In this document: positions 5,826 through 12,980 of the stretch, one piece after another
How positions within the stretch are numbered: position 1 is the stretch's first letter
How the letters are laid out: every line of letters begins with the position of its first letter
Assembly (NCBI GenBank): GCA_002506015.1
Contig: DAWR01000175.1
Location: 1 to 15,149 of the forward strand
Source: Candidatus Methanogasteraceae archaeon UBA261
GTDB lineage: Archaea; Halobacteriota; Methanosarcinia; Methanosarcinales; Methanogasteraceae
DNA length: 15,149 nt
Direction of reading: 5' to 3'
The notes under the pieces: model-generated
Told to the model about the DNA's origin: nothing
The model's input: the letters and a program-made list of their open reading frames with translations, nothing else
Databases searched by the model: none
Translations under genes and position numbers: made by a program

Positions 5826-7385
5826 ATGCACGAAACACTGGACGAAACACTCTCTGCGCTGGACGATCTGATCGATGAGATCGATGATTGGATGATCGAA
5901 CATGGCTACTTCTACTTTGATTTGGACTTGAACGATGAACTGGCGGCAAGGCTCGACGATCTCAAAGATCGCCTGGTAGAAGAGGGCGATACGGTGGTTG
6001 AGCCTCTGAATGGATACCTGCACAACACAGAGACGCACACATACGTAATCGCGGTCGATACACTTCGAGAGATCGGAACTCCAGCCGCTATCCTGCAGTT
6101 GGTCGGTGCGCTTGAGTCAATGGATTCCGAACTGTGCGGATACGTATCAGGGGCACTGAAAAAAATCGGCACATCAGCGATTCAGCCGTTGATCGAGAAG
6201 ATCACTTATCGGCTGGACAATCCGGCAGTCGATGAAAATGGATATGCGATTGACGTGGCGTACACGCTTGGTACACTATCGGCGATCAGAGACCCGCGGT
6301 CGTTTGATTTTATGGTCGGACTTCTTGACCGGTTCGCGGATGAGGGGCGTTTCAGGGATCTGGCATATCTGTGCAGTTGTTTATATGATCAGCACAATCC
6401 CGAGATCATACCCCGGCTGAGGGCAATTGTAGAGAAGTGTGGTAATAAGGATACGTCTAACAATGTGGCAACCGACGCCAATAGCACCATCCGGCGTCTG
6501 GAGGTTGACCAGATACTTGAGTCTGAAGACTGGATGATCTACGGGTGCTGCTGCATCTGCAAGAATTATGATAAGCAGGGAAGGACGTGTCTGGTATCTG
6601 GTGATTATGAGCCTCGTGATAACTTTTGCCTTCGATGCAAACCGAAGGCGGAGTTTTGCTGCGATCTATGTACCATAGCACATATTATAGCCCCTACCGA
6701 CGATTCCTATAAAGGTGGGTGTAGTATAGACGATATACCACCGATCTTTGCCGATCTTAAGTATCGCCTTGATCAGGAGGAATTCACCAGGGAGTTCGAG
6801 ATTGCGACCGGTTATCGTGACAAAGGTTCAATCGATATCTTGAATGATGGTATGGAACTTTCCTTGGAGTTTCATACAGCTGGCGACTTGAACGTGATGA
6901 AAGAGTTTTTCGAAGGGGCTGGGGACTATCTTGTAGGCGCGGCACGGTTTTTCGTCGACACGGAAGAGATATTCGACGAATCTTATCCGGAGGCTGTTGA
7001 TGAGGCAGGGATACTGATCAGGGATGACGATGGTTGTATCGTTGCCGTCCACAAAGAGGGGCGGTTCGAACTGGAACTGGTTCTGGATCCGGACAACCTC
7101 GAGAATTTGATCGCGATCATCGACACCCAGCGGTTCCTGCTACTCTGCGATACGCACACCTACATCGACGAATTCCGCGAGAGGCAGGATGAGCTCGAAT
7201 CAGGGCTCAGACCGGTGCGTGGGCGGGACGAACCTGCAGAAGAGCCAGACGATCAAGAAGAGACTGAAGAGCCGGAGGCGCCACCGCCACCCTGCGACCA
7301 CGAGTTCGAACTCCTGAAGACGCATAAGAAGTACACGGTATACCGCTGCGCAAAATGTGGGGAGATAAAGAAAGAATTTAATTAG
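5826..7385 (+). CDS. Unknown protein: HEAT-like repeats, Cys-rich cluster and C-terminal zinc ribbon
   Basis: I do not recognise this 519-residue family. Residues 1-50 are acidic and helical. Residues 55-205 hold HEAT-like helical pairs (VVEPLNGYL, AILQLVGALE, AIQPLIEKI, SFDFMVGLLDRF, EIIPRLRAIV). Residues 241-299 carry eleven cysteines: 241-243, 245, 255, 268, 271, 278, 279, 282 and 299. The spacing suggests zinc or an Fe-S cluster. Residues 305-450 form a soluble alpha/beta region with no motif I know. An acidic, proline-rich linker (about 465-489) leads to a zinc ribbon, C490-x-H492 and C508-x2-C511. No signal peptide or membrane segment is seen, so it is cytoplasmic and may be a scaffold or nucleic-acid binder. 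The start lies 134 bases after nfo and the gene is monocistronic. Coding status is firm; function is unknown. Confidence 0.85.
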   Translation: MHETLDETLSALDDLIDEIDDWMIEHGYFYFDLDLNDELAARLDDLKDRLVEEGDTVVEPLNGYLHNTETHTYVIAVDTLREIGTPAAILQLVGALESMDSELCGYVSGALKKIGTSAIQPLIEKITYRLDNPAVDENGYAIDVAYTLGTLSAIRDPRSFDFMVGLLDRFADEGRFRDLAYLCSCLYDQHNPEIIPRLRAIVEKCGNKDTSNNVATDANSTIRRLEVDQILESEDWMIYGCCCICKNYDKQGRTCLVSGDYEPRDNFCLRCKPKAEFCCDLCTIAHIIAPTDDSYKGGCSIDDIPPIFADLKYRLDQEEFTREFEIATGYRDKGSIDILNDGMELSLEFHTAGDLNVMKEFFEGAGDYLVGAARFFVDTEEIFDESYPEAVDEAGILIRDDDGCIVAVHKEGRFELELVLDPDNLENLIAIIDTQRFLLLCDTHTYIDEFRERQDELESGLRPVRGRDEPAEEPDDQEETEEPEAPPPPCDHEFELLKTHKKYTVYRCAKCGEIKKEFN

Positions 7386-7541
7386 GGGTTGTCACGAGAT
7401 GGTCTGGTCGTCCGGATTTGCGGCATCCGCATGCGGTAAGCGTGGACCGCAACAGCGCATCATCACAGCAACGTCCCGGATATCATCCGCGCTGAAGAAG
7501 TCCCGATGTGCGCTCTGGCTGGCAGAGAGTGATGCACCGCC
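7386..7541. other. Convergent intergenic region
   Basis: These 156 bases separate the ends of the HEAT/Cys gene and rsmA. I see no convincing terminator hairpin with a T-run for either gene. Short frames cross it on both strands, but none resembles a known protein or has a ribosome binding site. Bases 7435-7453, read on the minus strand, resemble 1421-1439. Confidence 0.4.
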
Positions 7542-8309
7542 CTATTCTCCTGAAAGACGCGAATATATGCCATCTGATATCTCAGCCAGCCTGTAAGCAG
7601 GCAGTTCCTCGGGTCGCAGGTTCAGCAGATCCTCAGGTATGTCCATCCCCCTGATATCGGCAAACGACTTAATCGAGTTTCTCAGTTTCTTTCTGCGCTG
7701 GGAGAATACAGCGTTCAGGAATTTAGAGAAGAACTCGTAATTCAGGACGTCATATTCGGGCGCACGCGTGGTGAGGCGCACGATTGCGGATCGCACGCTC
7801 GGTTCCGGAGAGAAGGCTGTGGCAGGCACAATCTCGAGCAACTCAACATTGGTTTTGTACTGAACAGATATTGAAAGCCGTCCATAATCCTTTGATCCGT
7901 GAGATGCTGCCATCCGTTTCGCAAACTCGTACTGGTACATCAAAATCGCAGTTTCAAACGGATATTCGAGTAATTTGAATGTGATCTGCGAAGAAATCGA
8001 GTAAGGTAGATTTGAAACGATTTTGTTGAACCGCGGAAACTCAATTTTCAGTGCATCGCCATGCACAATCTCCACGTTCGTGTTATTTGTGTTATTCGTG
8101 CTCTTGAAGTGCTGATACAGTAACCTGACAAAAGACGGATCAGATTCGATTGCGATCACCCGCTCTGCGCGTTCAGCAAGCTTCTCTGTGAGAACGCCGG
8201 TTCCGGCACCGATCTCCAGCACCACATCACTCTCGCGCAACCCGGCATACGCGATTATGCGATGTAGCACCGGATCATCAATCAGGATGTATTGATCGGA
8301 TTTTGCCAT
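7542..8309 (-). CDS. rsmA: 16S rRNA dimethyladenosine transferase RsmA/KsgA (Dim1)
   Basis: This 255-residue SAM-dependent methyltransferase dimethylates the two adjacent adenosines near the 3' end of 16S rRNA, a late checkpoint of small-subunit assembly. It opens MAKSDQYILIDD, typical of archaeal members. It has motif I EIGAGTG (32-38), an acidic motif II residue at E55 and the catalytic NLPY (100-103), followed by the C-terminal block SQRRKKLRNS. I chose ATG 8309 because a longer frame from 8435 would overlap the DUF655 gene and add a non-conserved arginine-rich tail. It lies 13 bases behind DUF655 in the conserved rpl21e-rpoF-DUF655-rsmA cluster. A small insert of Thr/Asn repeats (TNNTNNTN, 71-78) sits before motif II/III. 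Confidence 0.93.
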   Translation of the reverse strand: MAKSDQYILIDDPVLHRIIAYAGLRESDVVLEIGAGTGVLTEKLAERAERVIAIESDPSFVRLLYQHFKSTNNTNNTNVEIVHGDALKIEFPRFNKIVSNLPYSISSQITFKLLEYPFETAILMYQYEFAKRMAASHGSKDYGRLSISVQYKTNVELLEIVPATAFSPEPSVRSAIVRLTTRAPEYDVLNYEFFSKFLNAVFSQRRKKLRNSIKSFADIRGMDIPEDLLNLRPEELPAYRLAEISDGIYSRLSGE

Positions 8310-8322
8310 CCCGTCTATCTTC

Positions 8323-8943
8323 TTATCGTCTTCCCCTCTTTCGGGAAGGTTCCGATGGTCGGGATTCCGGGGGTTTGGTTGTGAACAGGCGGTACCTGAC
8401 ATCGCTTGTGAGTTCGTTCTCGATCTGGTGCGCAAAGATGGTCTCTGGTTTGTGCAAGCCCTTAACCCGCGTGGTTAAATCCTCGAAACTTGTGAAACCT
8501 CCCTTCTTCCGCTCATCGAGTATTGCCCACATCAGTTTCTTCCCTATGCCTGGCAGCAATTCAAGCATGTGCTGTCTGGTTGATATGGGGTATGCTTCGT
8601 TTGTGAACTTGACAAAACGCGATTCGCCACTCAGGACTATACTTTCCAACACATACGCGAGTTCGCTCTTTGCCCCATGCGTCAGGTCGTCGTATTCGAG
8701 TCGACGCTTCACGTGATCGATCACATCGCGCCCATCATTCCCGATATGGACTTGATCACCGATCAGCGGCACCATACCTTCCTTCGGCACCATCTCTACC
8801 AGAACAAAGTAGGTCTCGCCAATTCCCTGTATGGATGGTTTCTTCTGATACGCAGGTCTGGGATCATCCGGATCCCCATAAGGGAGATAATCCAGCACCC
8901 ACGCATACTTCTCCTTTCCAGATTTCTTATCGCTATATGGCAT
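8323..8943 (-). CDS. DUF655 helix-hairpin-helix protein
   Basis: This protein of about 206 residues matches DUF655, an archaeal family found between rpoF and rsmA. It opens with YAWVLDYLPYG and has a central OB-like region (IGETYFVLVEMVPKEG, then LIGDQVHIG). A helix-hairpin-helix motif, LELLPGIGKKLMWAILDERKKGGF, supports nucleic-acid binding, and the C-terminus is basic. Its role is thought to be linked to RNA or translation because of its neighbours, but is unproven. Start choice is uncertain: ATG 8943 has GGCGGGAG just upstream and leads directly into the conserved region, while ATG 8964 or TTG 8973 would add 7 or 10 residues and nearly abut rpoF. The family call is firm. Confidence 0.85.
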   Translation of the reverse strand: MPYSDKKSGKEKYAWVLDYLPYGDPDDPRPAYQKKPSIQGIGETYFVLVEMVPKEGMVPLIGDQVHIGNDGRDVIDHVKRRLEYDDLTHGAKSELAYVLESIVLSGESRFVKFTNEAYPISTRQHMLELLPGIGKKLMWAILDERKKGGFTSFEDLTTRVKGLHKPETIFAHQIENELTSDVRYRLFTTKPPESRPSEPSRKRGRR

Positions 8944-8974
8944 AAAAACGCTCCCGCCATCCATTCTATTCAAT

Positions 8975-9322
8975 TCATGTTGAGTCGGCTATGAGGTCCA
9001 ACATCTGATCCAAATCGTCGGTGGTCAGTATGAATCGCTCCTTTGCATAGATGCTGCGAAGCTCATCTCTCGTCTGTGGGAGGATATCTACAATCCTGAT
9101 CGCAATTTCAGGTTTCATCTTCTCCAATTCCAGAAGGGAATTCACGAGAGTGCGTGATTCCCCGGCGTCCATCTTCGAGAAAGCATCAACATGTCGAATC
9201 GTCTTTCTCAGTTCGTAGCCGAGTTCCCCCTCTTCAATTCTCTCTTCCTTGACGCGATCCAGCATCTCCTTTGCTTCGGGGACCGTTAGCAGTTCCTCAC
9301 CTATAAGCCTCTTTACGATCAT
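8975..9322 (-). CDS. rpoF: RNA polymerase subunit Rpo4 (RpoF, Rpb4 homologue)
   Basis: This 115-residue protein matches archaeal Rpo4/RpoF. With Rpo7 it forms the stalk of RNA polymerase, which helps promoter opening, termination and RNA binding. It is a helical HRDC-like protein with the family pattern LTVPEAKEML near the start, LRKTIRHVDAFSKMD in the middle and ILPQTRDELRSIYAKERFIL near the end. Length is normal. The start ATG 9322 has GAGGTCAT a few bases upstream. It lies 30 bases behind rpl21e and directly ahead of DUF655, the conserved archaeal order. Confidence 0.93.
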   Translation of the reverse strand: MIVKRLIGEELLTVPEAKEMLDRVKEERIEEGELGYELRKTIRHVDAFSKMDAGESRTLVNSLLELEKMKPEIAIRIVDILPQTRDELRSIYAKERFILTTDDLDQMLDLIADST

Positions 9323-9352
9323 ACATGACCTCGTTATCCTGCTGTCACTCGT

Positions 9353-9643
9353 TTACTGCTGCGGACTCAGGTGCTGTGGATACGTGATGACGTTCTTTAT
9401 TGCATTGCCATCCCGTACATTCAGGATATATGCGCGACCGCGCCGCGCCACGACCGTTCCGGTGTGCCCATGAAACTTGGGGTTGGGCATTCCACTGTGC
9501 ACGCTCGGATCGATGATGATATGAACCATATCCCCCATTTCAAACTCCTGGATCACTTTACTGACTGCTGATAACCCCCTTCTTCTCGAAGGTTTTCTCA
9601 ATTTGTGTCGGGTCTTTCTTCGCTCGCCATGTGACTTCGCCAT
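9353..9643 (-). CDS. rpl21e: Ribosomal protein L21e
   Basis: This 96-residue basic protein is L21e, a large-subunit protein of archaea and eukaryotes. It has the conserved N-terminus MAKSHGERRKTRHKL, a basic tail, and an SH3-like core with FEMGDMVHIIIDPSVHSGMP and HGHTGTVVARRGRAYIL. I chose ATG 9643, where the conserved sequence begins; an ATG at 9655 would add MDMN, which is not typical. It is the first gene of the rpl21e-rpoF-DUF655-rsmA cluster. The TATA-like sequence at 9691-9699 lies about 50 bases upstream, on the boundary with the divergent cytochrome gene. Confidence 0.93.
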   Translation of the reverse strand: MAKSHGERRKTRHKLRKPSRRRGLSAVSKVIQEFEMGDMVHIIIDPSVHSGMPNPKFHGHTGTVVARRGRAYILNVRDGNAIKNVITYPQHLSPQQ

Positions 9644-9690
9644 GTTCATATCCATACATACTCTATGAATTTAAGTGTTGCGCAGAAAAG

Positions 9691-9699
9691 CATATAAAC
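9691..9699. promoter_or_regulatory. TATA element between rpl21e cluster and multiheme cytochrome
   Basis: CATATAAAC is preceded by GAAAAG, a good BRE-like sequence for the plus direction. It would start the cytochrome mRNA near 9725 with a leader of about 40 bases. The complement GTTTATATG is also a good TATA box for rpl21e, placing that start near 9668. Whether one element serves both directions is an inference. Confidence 0.5.
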
Positions 9700-9748
9700 A
9701 TCTGCGGATAATTGAAGGGATGATAATTCTAGATCATGTATCTAAACA

Positions 9749-9758
9749 AGGATGTGAT
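9749..9758 (+). promoter_or_regulatory. Shine-Dalgarno of the cytochrome gene
   Basis: AGGATGTGAT matches AGGAGGTGAT at nine of ten positions and lies 6 bases before ATG 9765, fixing that start. Confidence 0.7.
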
Positions 9759-9764
9759 AAGTAG

Positions 9765-10718
9765 ATGACAAGTAAATTCTGTACTGCTCTTCTGGTGGTT
9801 GCGATTCTGGCCGTTATGTCGGTTTCGGTTGCGTACGGCGCAGAGGTCGAGACCCAGTTCGCATCGTTGACGCTTACAGCAGACGCTGTCAACTGTGGCG
9901 ATTGCCACAAGGATAACCCCCACATCATCCACAAGCAGAAGCTCGATCTCGGAAAAGTGACCTGTGAGGCATGCCACGGCGAGGCGTTCGAGATCGCCAT
10001 ACCACAGTGCATCAAGTGTCACTCTGGTCCGATACACCAGGTGCACATCGGCGCGGTTACGACCGAGGATTGCACGTTCTGTCACAAGGAGCTCGAGGGT
10101 GTGCACTACGATGTCTTCGGAGGCAAAGAACTCGTATGTGCACATTGTCACGGAGATATTGTCGCTGTGCACGGTGAGGGCATGGATAGCTGCGTGAAAT
10201 GCCACAAGAGTGCGCCTGACATCGTCAAACCGATAAAGTCGGAAGGAATGGCGATCACTTGTCAGGTATGTCATGTGTACGATGATGCTGCGAGCATACA
10301 CGGAGAACTGTCCGACCCGACTGGCTGCTACAAGTGCCACCGGACCACTCCGAACGCAACAGTCACTGAGATTCCGCACAACCTGCACCTGCCGATTGGT
10401 GTGACATGCGAGATGTGCCATATCCCAGCAGGCACCGACATAATCATCCCACCGTGTAGCAACTGTCACGATGCAGTGGGCATACACCTGCTCTCAAATA
10501 TCGGGATCAGTGATACCGGGGCAGCGTGCACAGTCTGCCATGGTAGGTCGCCAGAGAAAGAGGTAAAGGAGACACCAACGGCTGCAGAAGCAACACCCAC
10601 AGATGAGAAGCCAGTAGAGGTGGAGGTCGTTGATTCAGACGACAAGAGCATCCCCGGTTTCGGAATGCTACTTGCAGTAACCGCATTGATGCTTGCGGTG
10701 TATAGACGACGAAGATAA
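9765..10718 (+). CDS. Secreted 11-heme c-type cytochrome with PGF-CTERM anchor
   Basis: This 317-residue protein has a signal peptide (basic start, hydrophobic 7-22, likely cleavage near AYG-A at 25-26). It has eleven CXXCH heme sites with cysteines at 44, 67, 82, 103, 125, 143, 166, 188, 215, 231 and 255. Extra histidines (such as 53, 56, 94, 114, 136, 179, 208 and 241) could be distal ligands. An acidic Thr/Pro-rich linker (263-295) leads to a tripartite tail: PGFG (297-300), a hydrophobic stretch and RRRR. This is the PGF-CTERM signal that archaeosortase A processes to attach proteins to a membrane lipid. The protein is therefore probably held on the outer face of the membrane and moves electrons there. 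Partner and direction of flow are unknown. It has its own promoter and terminator. I do not recognise a named cytochrome family. Confidence 0.9.
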   Translation: MTSKFCTALLVVAILAVMSVSVAYGAEVETQFASLTLTADAVNCGDCHKDNPHIIHKQKLDLGKVTCEACHGEAFEIAIPQCIKCHSGPIHQVHIGAVTTEDCTFCHKELEGVHYDVFGGKELVCAHCHGDIVAVHGEGMDSCVKCHKSAPDIVKPIKSEGMAITCQVCHVYDDAASIHGELSDPTGCYKCHRTTPNATVTEIPHNLHLPIGVTCEMCHIPAGTDIIIPPCSNCHDAVGIHLLSNIGISDTGAACTVCHGRSPEKEVKETPTAAEATPTDEKPVEVEVVDSDDKSIPGFGMLLAVTALMLAVYRRRR

Positions 10719-10752
10719 GCAGGGCTCGCACCTGCTTCTTTTCATTTTTTTG
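10717..10752 (+). terminator. Hairpin terminator of the cytochrome gene
   Basis: AAGCAGG (10717-10723) pairs perfectly with CCTGCTT (10731-10737) around a 7-base loop and is followed by a T-rich run including seven consecutive T (10738-10752). The stem includes the last two bases of the stop codon, so it directly follows the gene. Confidence 0.65.
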
Positions 10753-10808
10753 TGATCGATCATAACAGTTTGCTATGTATCTTTAAATTTGGCTAATAAA
10801 TCGATAGT

Positions 10809-10817
10809 TTTATATGG
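10809..10817 (+). promoter_or_regulatory. TATA box upstream of treT
   Basis: TTTATATGG lies 95 bases before the treT ATG and would give a transcript start near 10838 with a leader of about 70 bases. That leader contains the Shine-Dalgarno at 10899-10906. Confidence 0.45.
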
Positions 10818-10898
10818 GCTCATGCTGTATGTATGATTGTGAGTGACTGCAGCAGACCACAACATAATCTGCGGTACCCCGGCAGAAACAACGCAAGA

Positions 10899-10906
10899 GA
10901 GGTGAT
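10899..10906 (+). promoter_or_regulatory. Strong Shine-Dalgarno of treT
   Basis: GAGGTGAT is a perfect match to the archaeal anti-Shine-Dalgarno target and lies 5 bases before ATG 10912, fixing the start. Confidence 0.75.
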
Positions 10907-10911
10907 AGAAG

Positions 10912-12255
10912 ATGAAGATTCAAACTCGTGGTGAATGTGGAGAGGTGTCTCCAACAACATCTGTGAAATCCATAAACCTGAAGAAGAAGAGATCGATCTG
11001 GGACTATGAGGAGATCGTCGGGAGACGTCCTCTCGAGTACATGGAACGGCTCGCTGAAAACGTGACTGGCAGTGTTCAGCACATCAACGCCACCTACACC
11101 GGCGGGGGTGTTGCGGAGATTCTATCCAGTTTGGTTCCGTTATTCAATGGACTGGATGTTGATACCGAGTGGAGTGCGATAAGAGGCGACGACAAGTTTT
11201 ATTCAGTAACAAAAAGCTTCCACAACGCGCTCCATGGCAGCCTGAATGGCGTAATTGATGTGTGTAATTATGATCGTCCGGATACTTCGTACGGACTCGG
11301 GCGACAGGTCAATGAACTGGTCATGAAACAGGAGATGTTTGATACGTATCTACGCTGGAACGAGACCAATTCCGAGGAGATGGACATTGATTCCGATTTT
11401 GTCTTCATGCACGATCCCCAGCCGGCAGCCATGATACGTGCAAAGGATAAGGATGTTGGTAAGTGGATATGGCGGTGTCACATCGACGTTTCAAACCCGA
11501 ACGCTCTTGTCTGGGACTTCCTCAAGAAGTTTGTCTCGAGATACGATGCATCCATCTTCTCTGCGCCGCTCTTTGCAAGACCTGACCTGAAGAACAGGCA
11601 GTTTCTTGTGCCGCCATCAATCGATCCATTGAGCGACAAGAACATCGAACTCTCTGAGAGCGAGATTGATGCGGTACTTGACAAATACGAAATCACGAGA
11701 GATAAGCCAATCATAACGCAGATATCGCGGTTTGACCGCTTGAAGGATCTTCCAGGAACAATCGATGCGTACAAACGGGTGAAAGAACAGATCGACTGCC
11801 AGCTTCTGCTCGCAGGCGGGGTTGCAGCAGACGACCCCGAAGGAATGGAGGTCTATTGCGAGATTATAGAGAAAGCCGATTACGACGAGAATATTCACGT
11901 CTTGATCGGCTCCCCGCCGTTCACAGAGATCGAGATCAATGCGTTTCAGCGGGCATCCGATGTGATCATGCAGAAATCGCTGAAAGAAGGCTTCGGACTG
12001 GTTGTGTCAGAAGGGCTCTGGAAGGGAAAACCCGTAGTCGGTGGCGCAACCGGCGGAATCCCACTACAGATTCTCAATGGCGTCACCGGCTATCTCGTGG
12101 ATTCGTCGGAAGGTGCGGCACAGCACATCGCAGATCTTCTGAAGAATCCAGAACTCGCACAGAAACTTGGAGAGAATGGAAGAGAGCATGTCAGAAACAA
12201 TTTCCTGATAACGAGGCATCTCAGAGATTATCTGCTTCTCATACTCAGTCTTTGA
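10912..12255 (+). CDS. treT: TreT-like trehalose glycosyltransferring synthase (GT4)
   Basis: This 447-residue GT-B glycosyltransferase matches TreT, which joins glucose from a nucleotide sugar to glucose to make trehalose. It has the family block ATYTGGGVAEILSSLVPL (60-77), HDPQPA (167-172), WRCHID (187-192) and VPPSIDPLSDKN (233-244). The C-terminal domain has ISRFDRLKD (271-279), LLLAGG (298-303) and the GT4 donor-site pattern KEGFGLVVSEGLWK (358-371). The first 25 residues are poorly conserved. Trehalose would serve as a compatible solute or stress protectant. The gene stands alone behind a strong Shine-Dalgarno. Close relatives exist with other acceptors, so the family is firmer than the exact product. 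Confidence 0.78.
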   Translation: MKIQTRGECGEVSPTTSVKSINLKKKRSIWDYEEIVGRRPLEYMERLAENVTGSVQHINATYTGGGVAEILSSLVPLFNGLDVDTEWSAIRGDDKFYSVTKSFHNALHGSLNGVIDVCNYDRPDTSYGLGRQVNELVMKQEMFDTYLRWNETNSEEMDIDSDFVFMHDPQPAAMIRAKDKDVGKWIWRCHIDVSNPNALVWDFLKKFVSRYDASIFSAPLFARPDLKNRQFLVPPSIDPLSDKNIELSESEIDAVLDKYEITRDKPIITQISRFDRLKDLPGTIDAYKRVKEQIDCQLLLAGGVAADDPEGMEVYCEIIEKADYDENIHVLIGSPPFTEIEINAFQRASDVIMQKSLKEGFGLVVSEGLWKGKPVVGGATGGIPLQILNGVTGYLVDSSEGAAQHIADLLKNPELAQKLGENGREHVRNNFLITRHLRDYLLLILSL

Positions 12256-12316
12256 TGACCTGCGCGGGTAACTTGTAATACATGACTTTCGTATAAATTG
12301 AATTTTCCACCATCCT

Positions 12317-12423
12317 AAATGTCACAATCGAATCTACACAGATCCTACATCAGATGTCAGAAGAATCATGATCTTGATGGCCGCTTCGTAACGTTTGATG
12401 TGTAACGCGTTTTGTGACATTTA
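12317..12423. repeat. 12-base inverted repeat flanking 83 bases
   Basis: TAAATGTCACAA (12317-12328) and its exact complement TTGTGACATTTA (12412-12423) bracket 83 bases of non-coding sequence. Possible readings are terminal repeats of a tiny mobile element, or paired regulator sites. A chance origin is not excluded. Confidence 0.4.
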
Positions 12424-12465
12424 AGTTGGCCATGAAATCCAAATCTCCGAAACTCATGTAATAGG

Positions 12466-12552
12466 AACCACAAGATTGCACGGATTTCCACAAGATTTCT
12501 GTGTCAATCTTGTGAAATCCCGTGGTTAGCTAAACACGTACATTTAATGAAC
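12466..12552 (+). repeat. Dispersed repeat, copy B, with modular hairpin
   Basis: Bases 12466-12497 form the left arm and 12506-12527 the right arm of a hairpin. The arms match over 22 positions, with one small slip, once a 10-base unit (AAGATTGCAC) in the left arm is looped out. This shows the arms are made of 10-base modules. The segment 12523-12552 then matches copy A (3421-3450, minus strand) at 27 of 30 positions. It lies in the intergenic region after treT. Confidence 0.65.
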
Positions 12553-12673
12553 ATCTGCGTAAATTTGTGAAATCTGCATCTACGATAATTATCATGAATC
12601 ACCGATTTTTTAGATAGTGCCTCGGTTACAACTATAATTTGAAGCGGATACCAAAATCATCCATATCATTAAT

Positions 12674-12913
12674 TTATAGCGGTGCTGGATCTTTTATTTC
12701 AACATCGGAGATAGTACCGTCATCTCTGACCCATACCAGATATTCTCTGCTTTCCGCCTCAAAGATATTTTTCACTTCACAATCTACAACCCAATGTTCC
12801 TTTTTGTCGTTGTAACTGGTTTTAACCGTTTCAAACAGGAAATAATGATGAGTTTTCGTCTCCTCAAAATATTTCTTGGCGATTATTGCCGCATCCTTTG
12901 CATCAAGTTTCAT
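12674..12913 (-). CDS. Small conserved-looking protein of unknown function
   Basis: This 79-residue soluble protein starts at ATG 12913 and reads MKLDAKDAAIIAKKYFEE, then two segments of alternating hydrophobic residues. These contain FLFETVKTSY, HWVVDCEVKNIF, REYLVWVRDDG and TISDVEIKD. The helix-then-sheet layout with a D-D-G turn resembles PepSY-like or cystatin-like small domains, but I cannot name a family. No signal peptide is seen and it has one cysteine. It lies 67 bases behind mevalonate kinase on the same strand and could share its transcript. A longer reading upstream would overlap the kinase in a non-conserved frame and is rejected. Coding status rests on the protein-like pattern. 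Confidence 0.65.
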   Translation of the reverse strand: MKLDAKDAAIIAKKYFEETKTHHYFLFETVKTSYNDKKEHWVVDCEVKNIFEAESREYLVWVRDDGTISDVEIKDPAPL

Positions 12914-12980
12914 CTGGATCAACTCGTGAGTGGTCAGTATTTCATCCCCTATCGGCTGTGTGTGGCATACATGGTTTCGC

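Larger units (their letters stand above)
12256..12673. other. 418-base intergenic region with repeats
   Basis: No gene is visible between treT and the small minus-strand gene. The stretch holds a 12-base perfect inverted repeat (TAAATGTCACAA at 12317-12328, TTGTGACATTTA at 12412-12423), the dispersed repeat copy B with its own hairpin (12466-12552), and A/T-rich sequence. I see no clear terminator for either flanking gene. Confidence 0.5.

Noticed and set aside
5716..7525. Shared phrase CGCTCTGGCTGGCA near 5716 and 7512
   Set aside because: It is 14 bases without further similarity on either side, and a shorter piece also occurs near 13960. Chance is likely.
7399..7596. 65-codon plus-strand frame after the HEAT/Cys gene
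   Set aside because: It has no ribosome binding site or family likeness and overlaps the 3' end of rsmA.
8310..8435. Longer N-terminus for RsmA, up to 42 extra residues
   Set aside because: It would overlap the DUF655 coding region, is arginine- and proline-rich without family match, and the conserved start MAKSDQ lies at 8309.
9729..10487. 252-codon minus-strand frame opposite the cytochrome
   Set aside because: It mirrors the periodic Cys/His codons of the cytochrome gene and has no recognisable domain. The plus-strand frame has signal peptide, heme motifs and Shine-Dalgarno.
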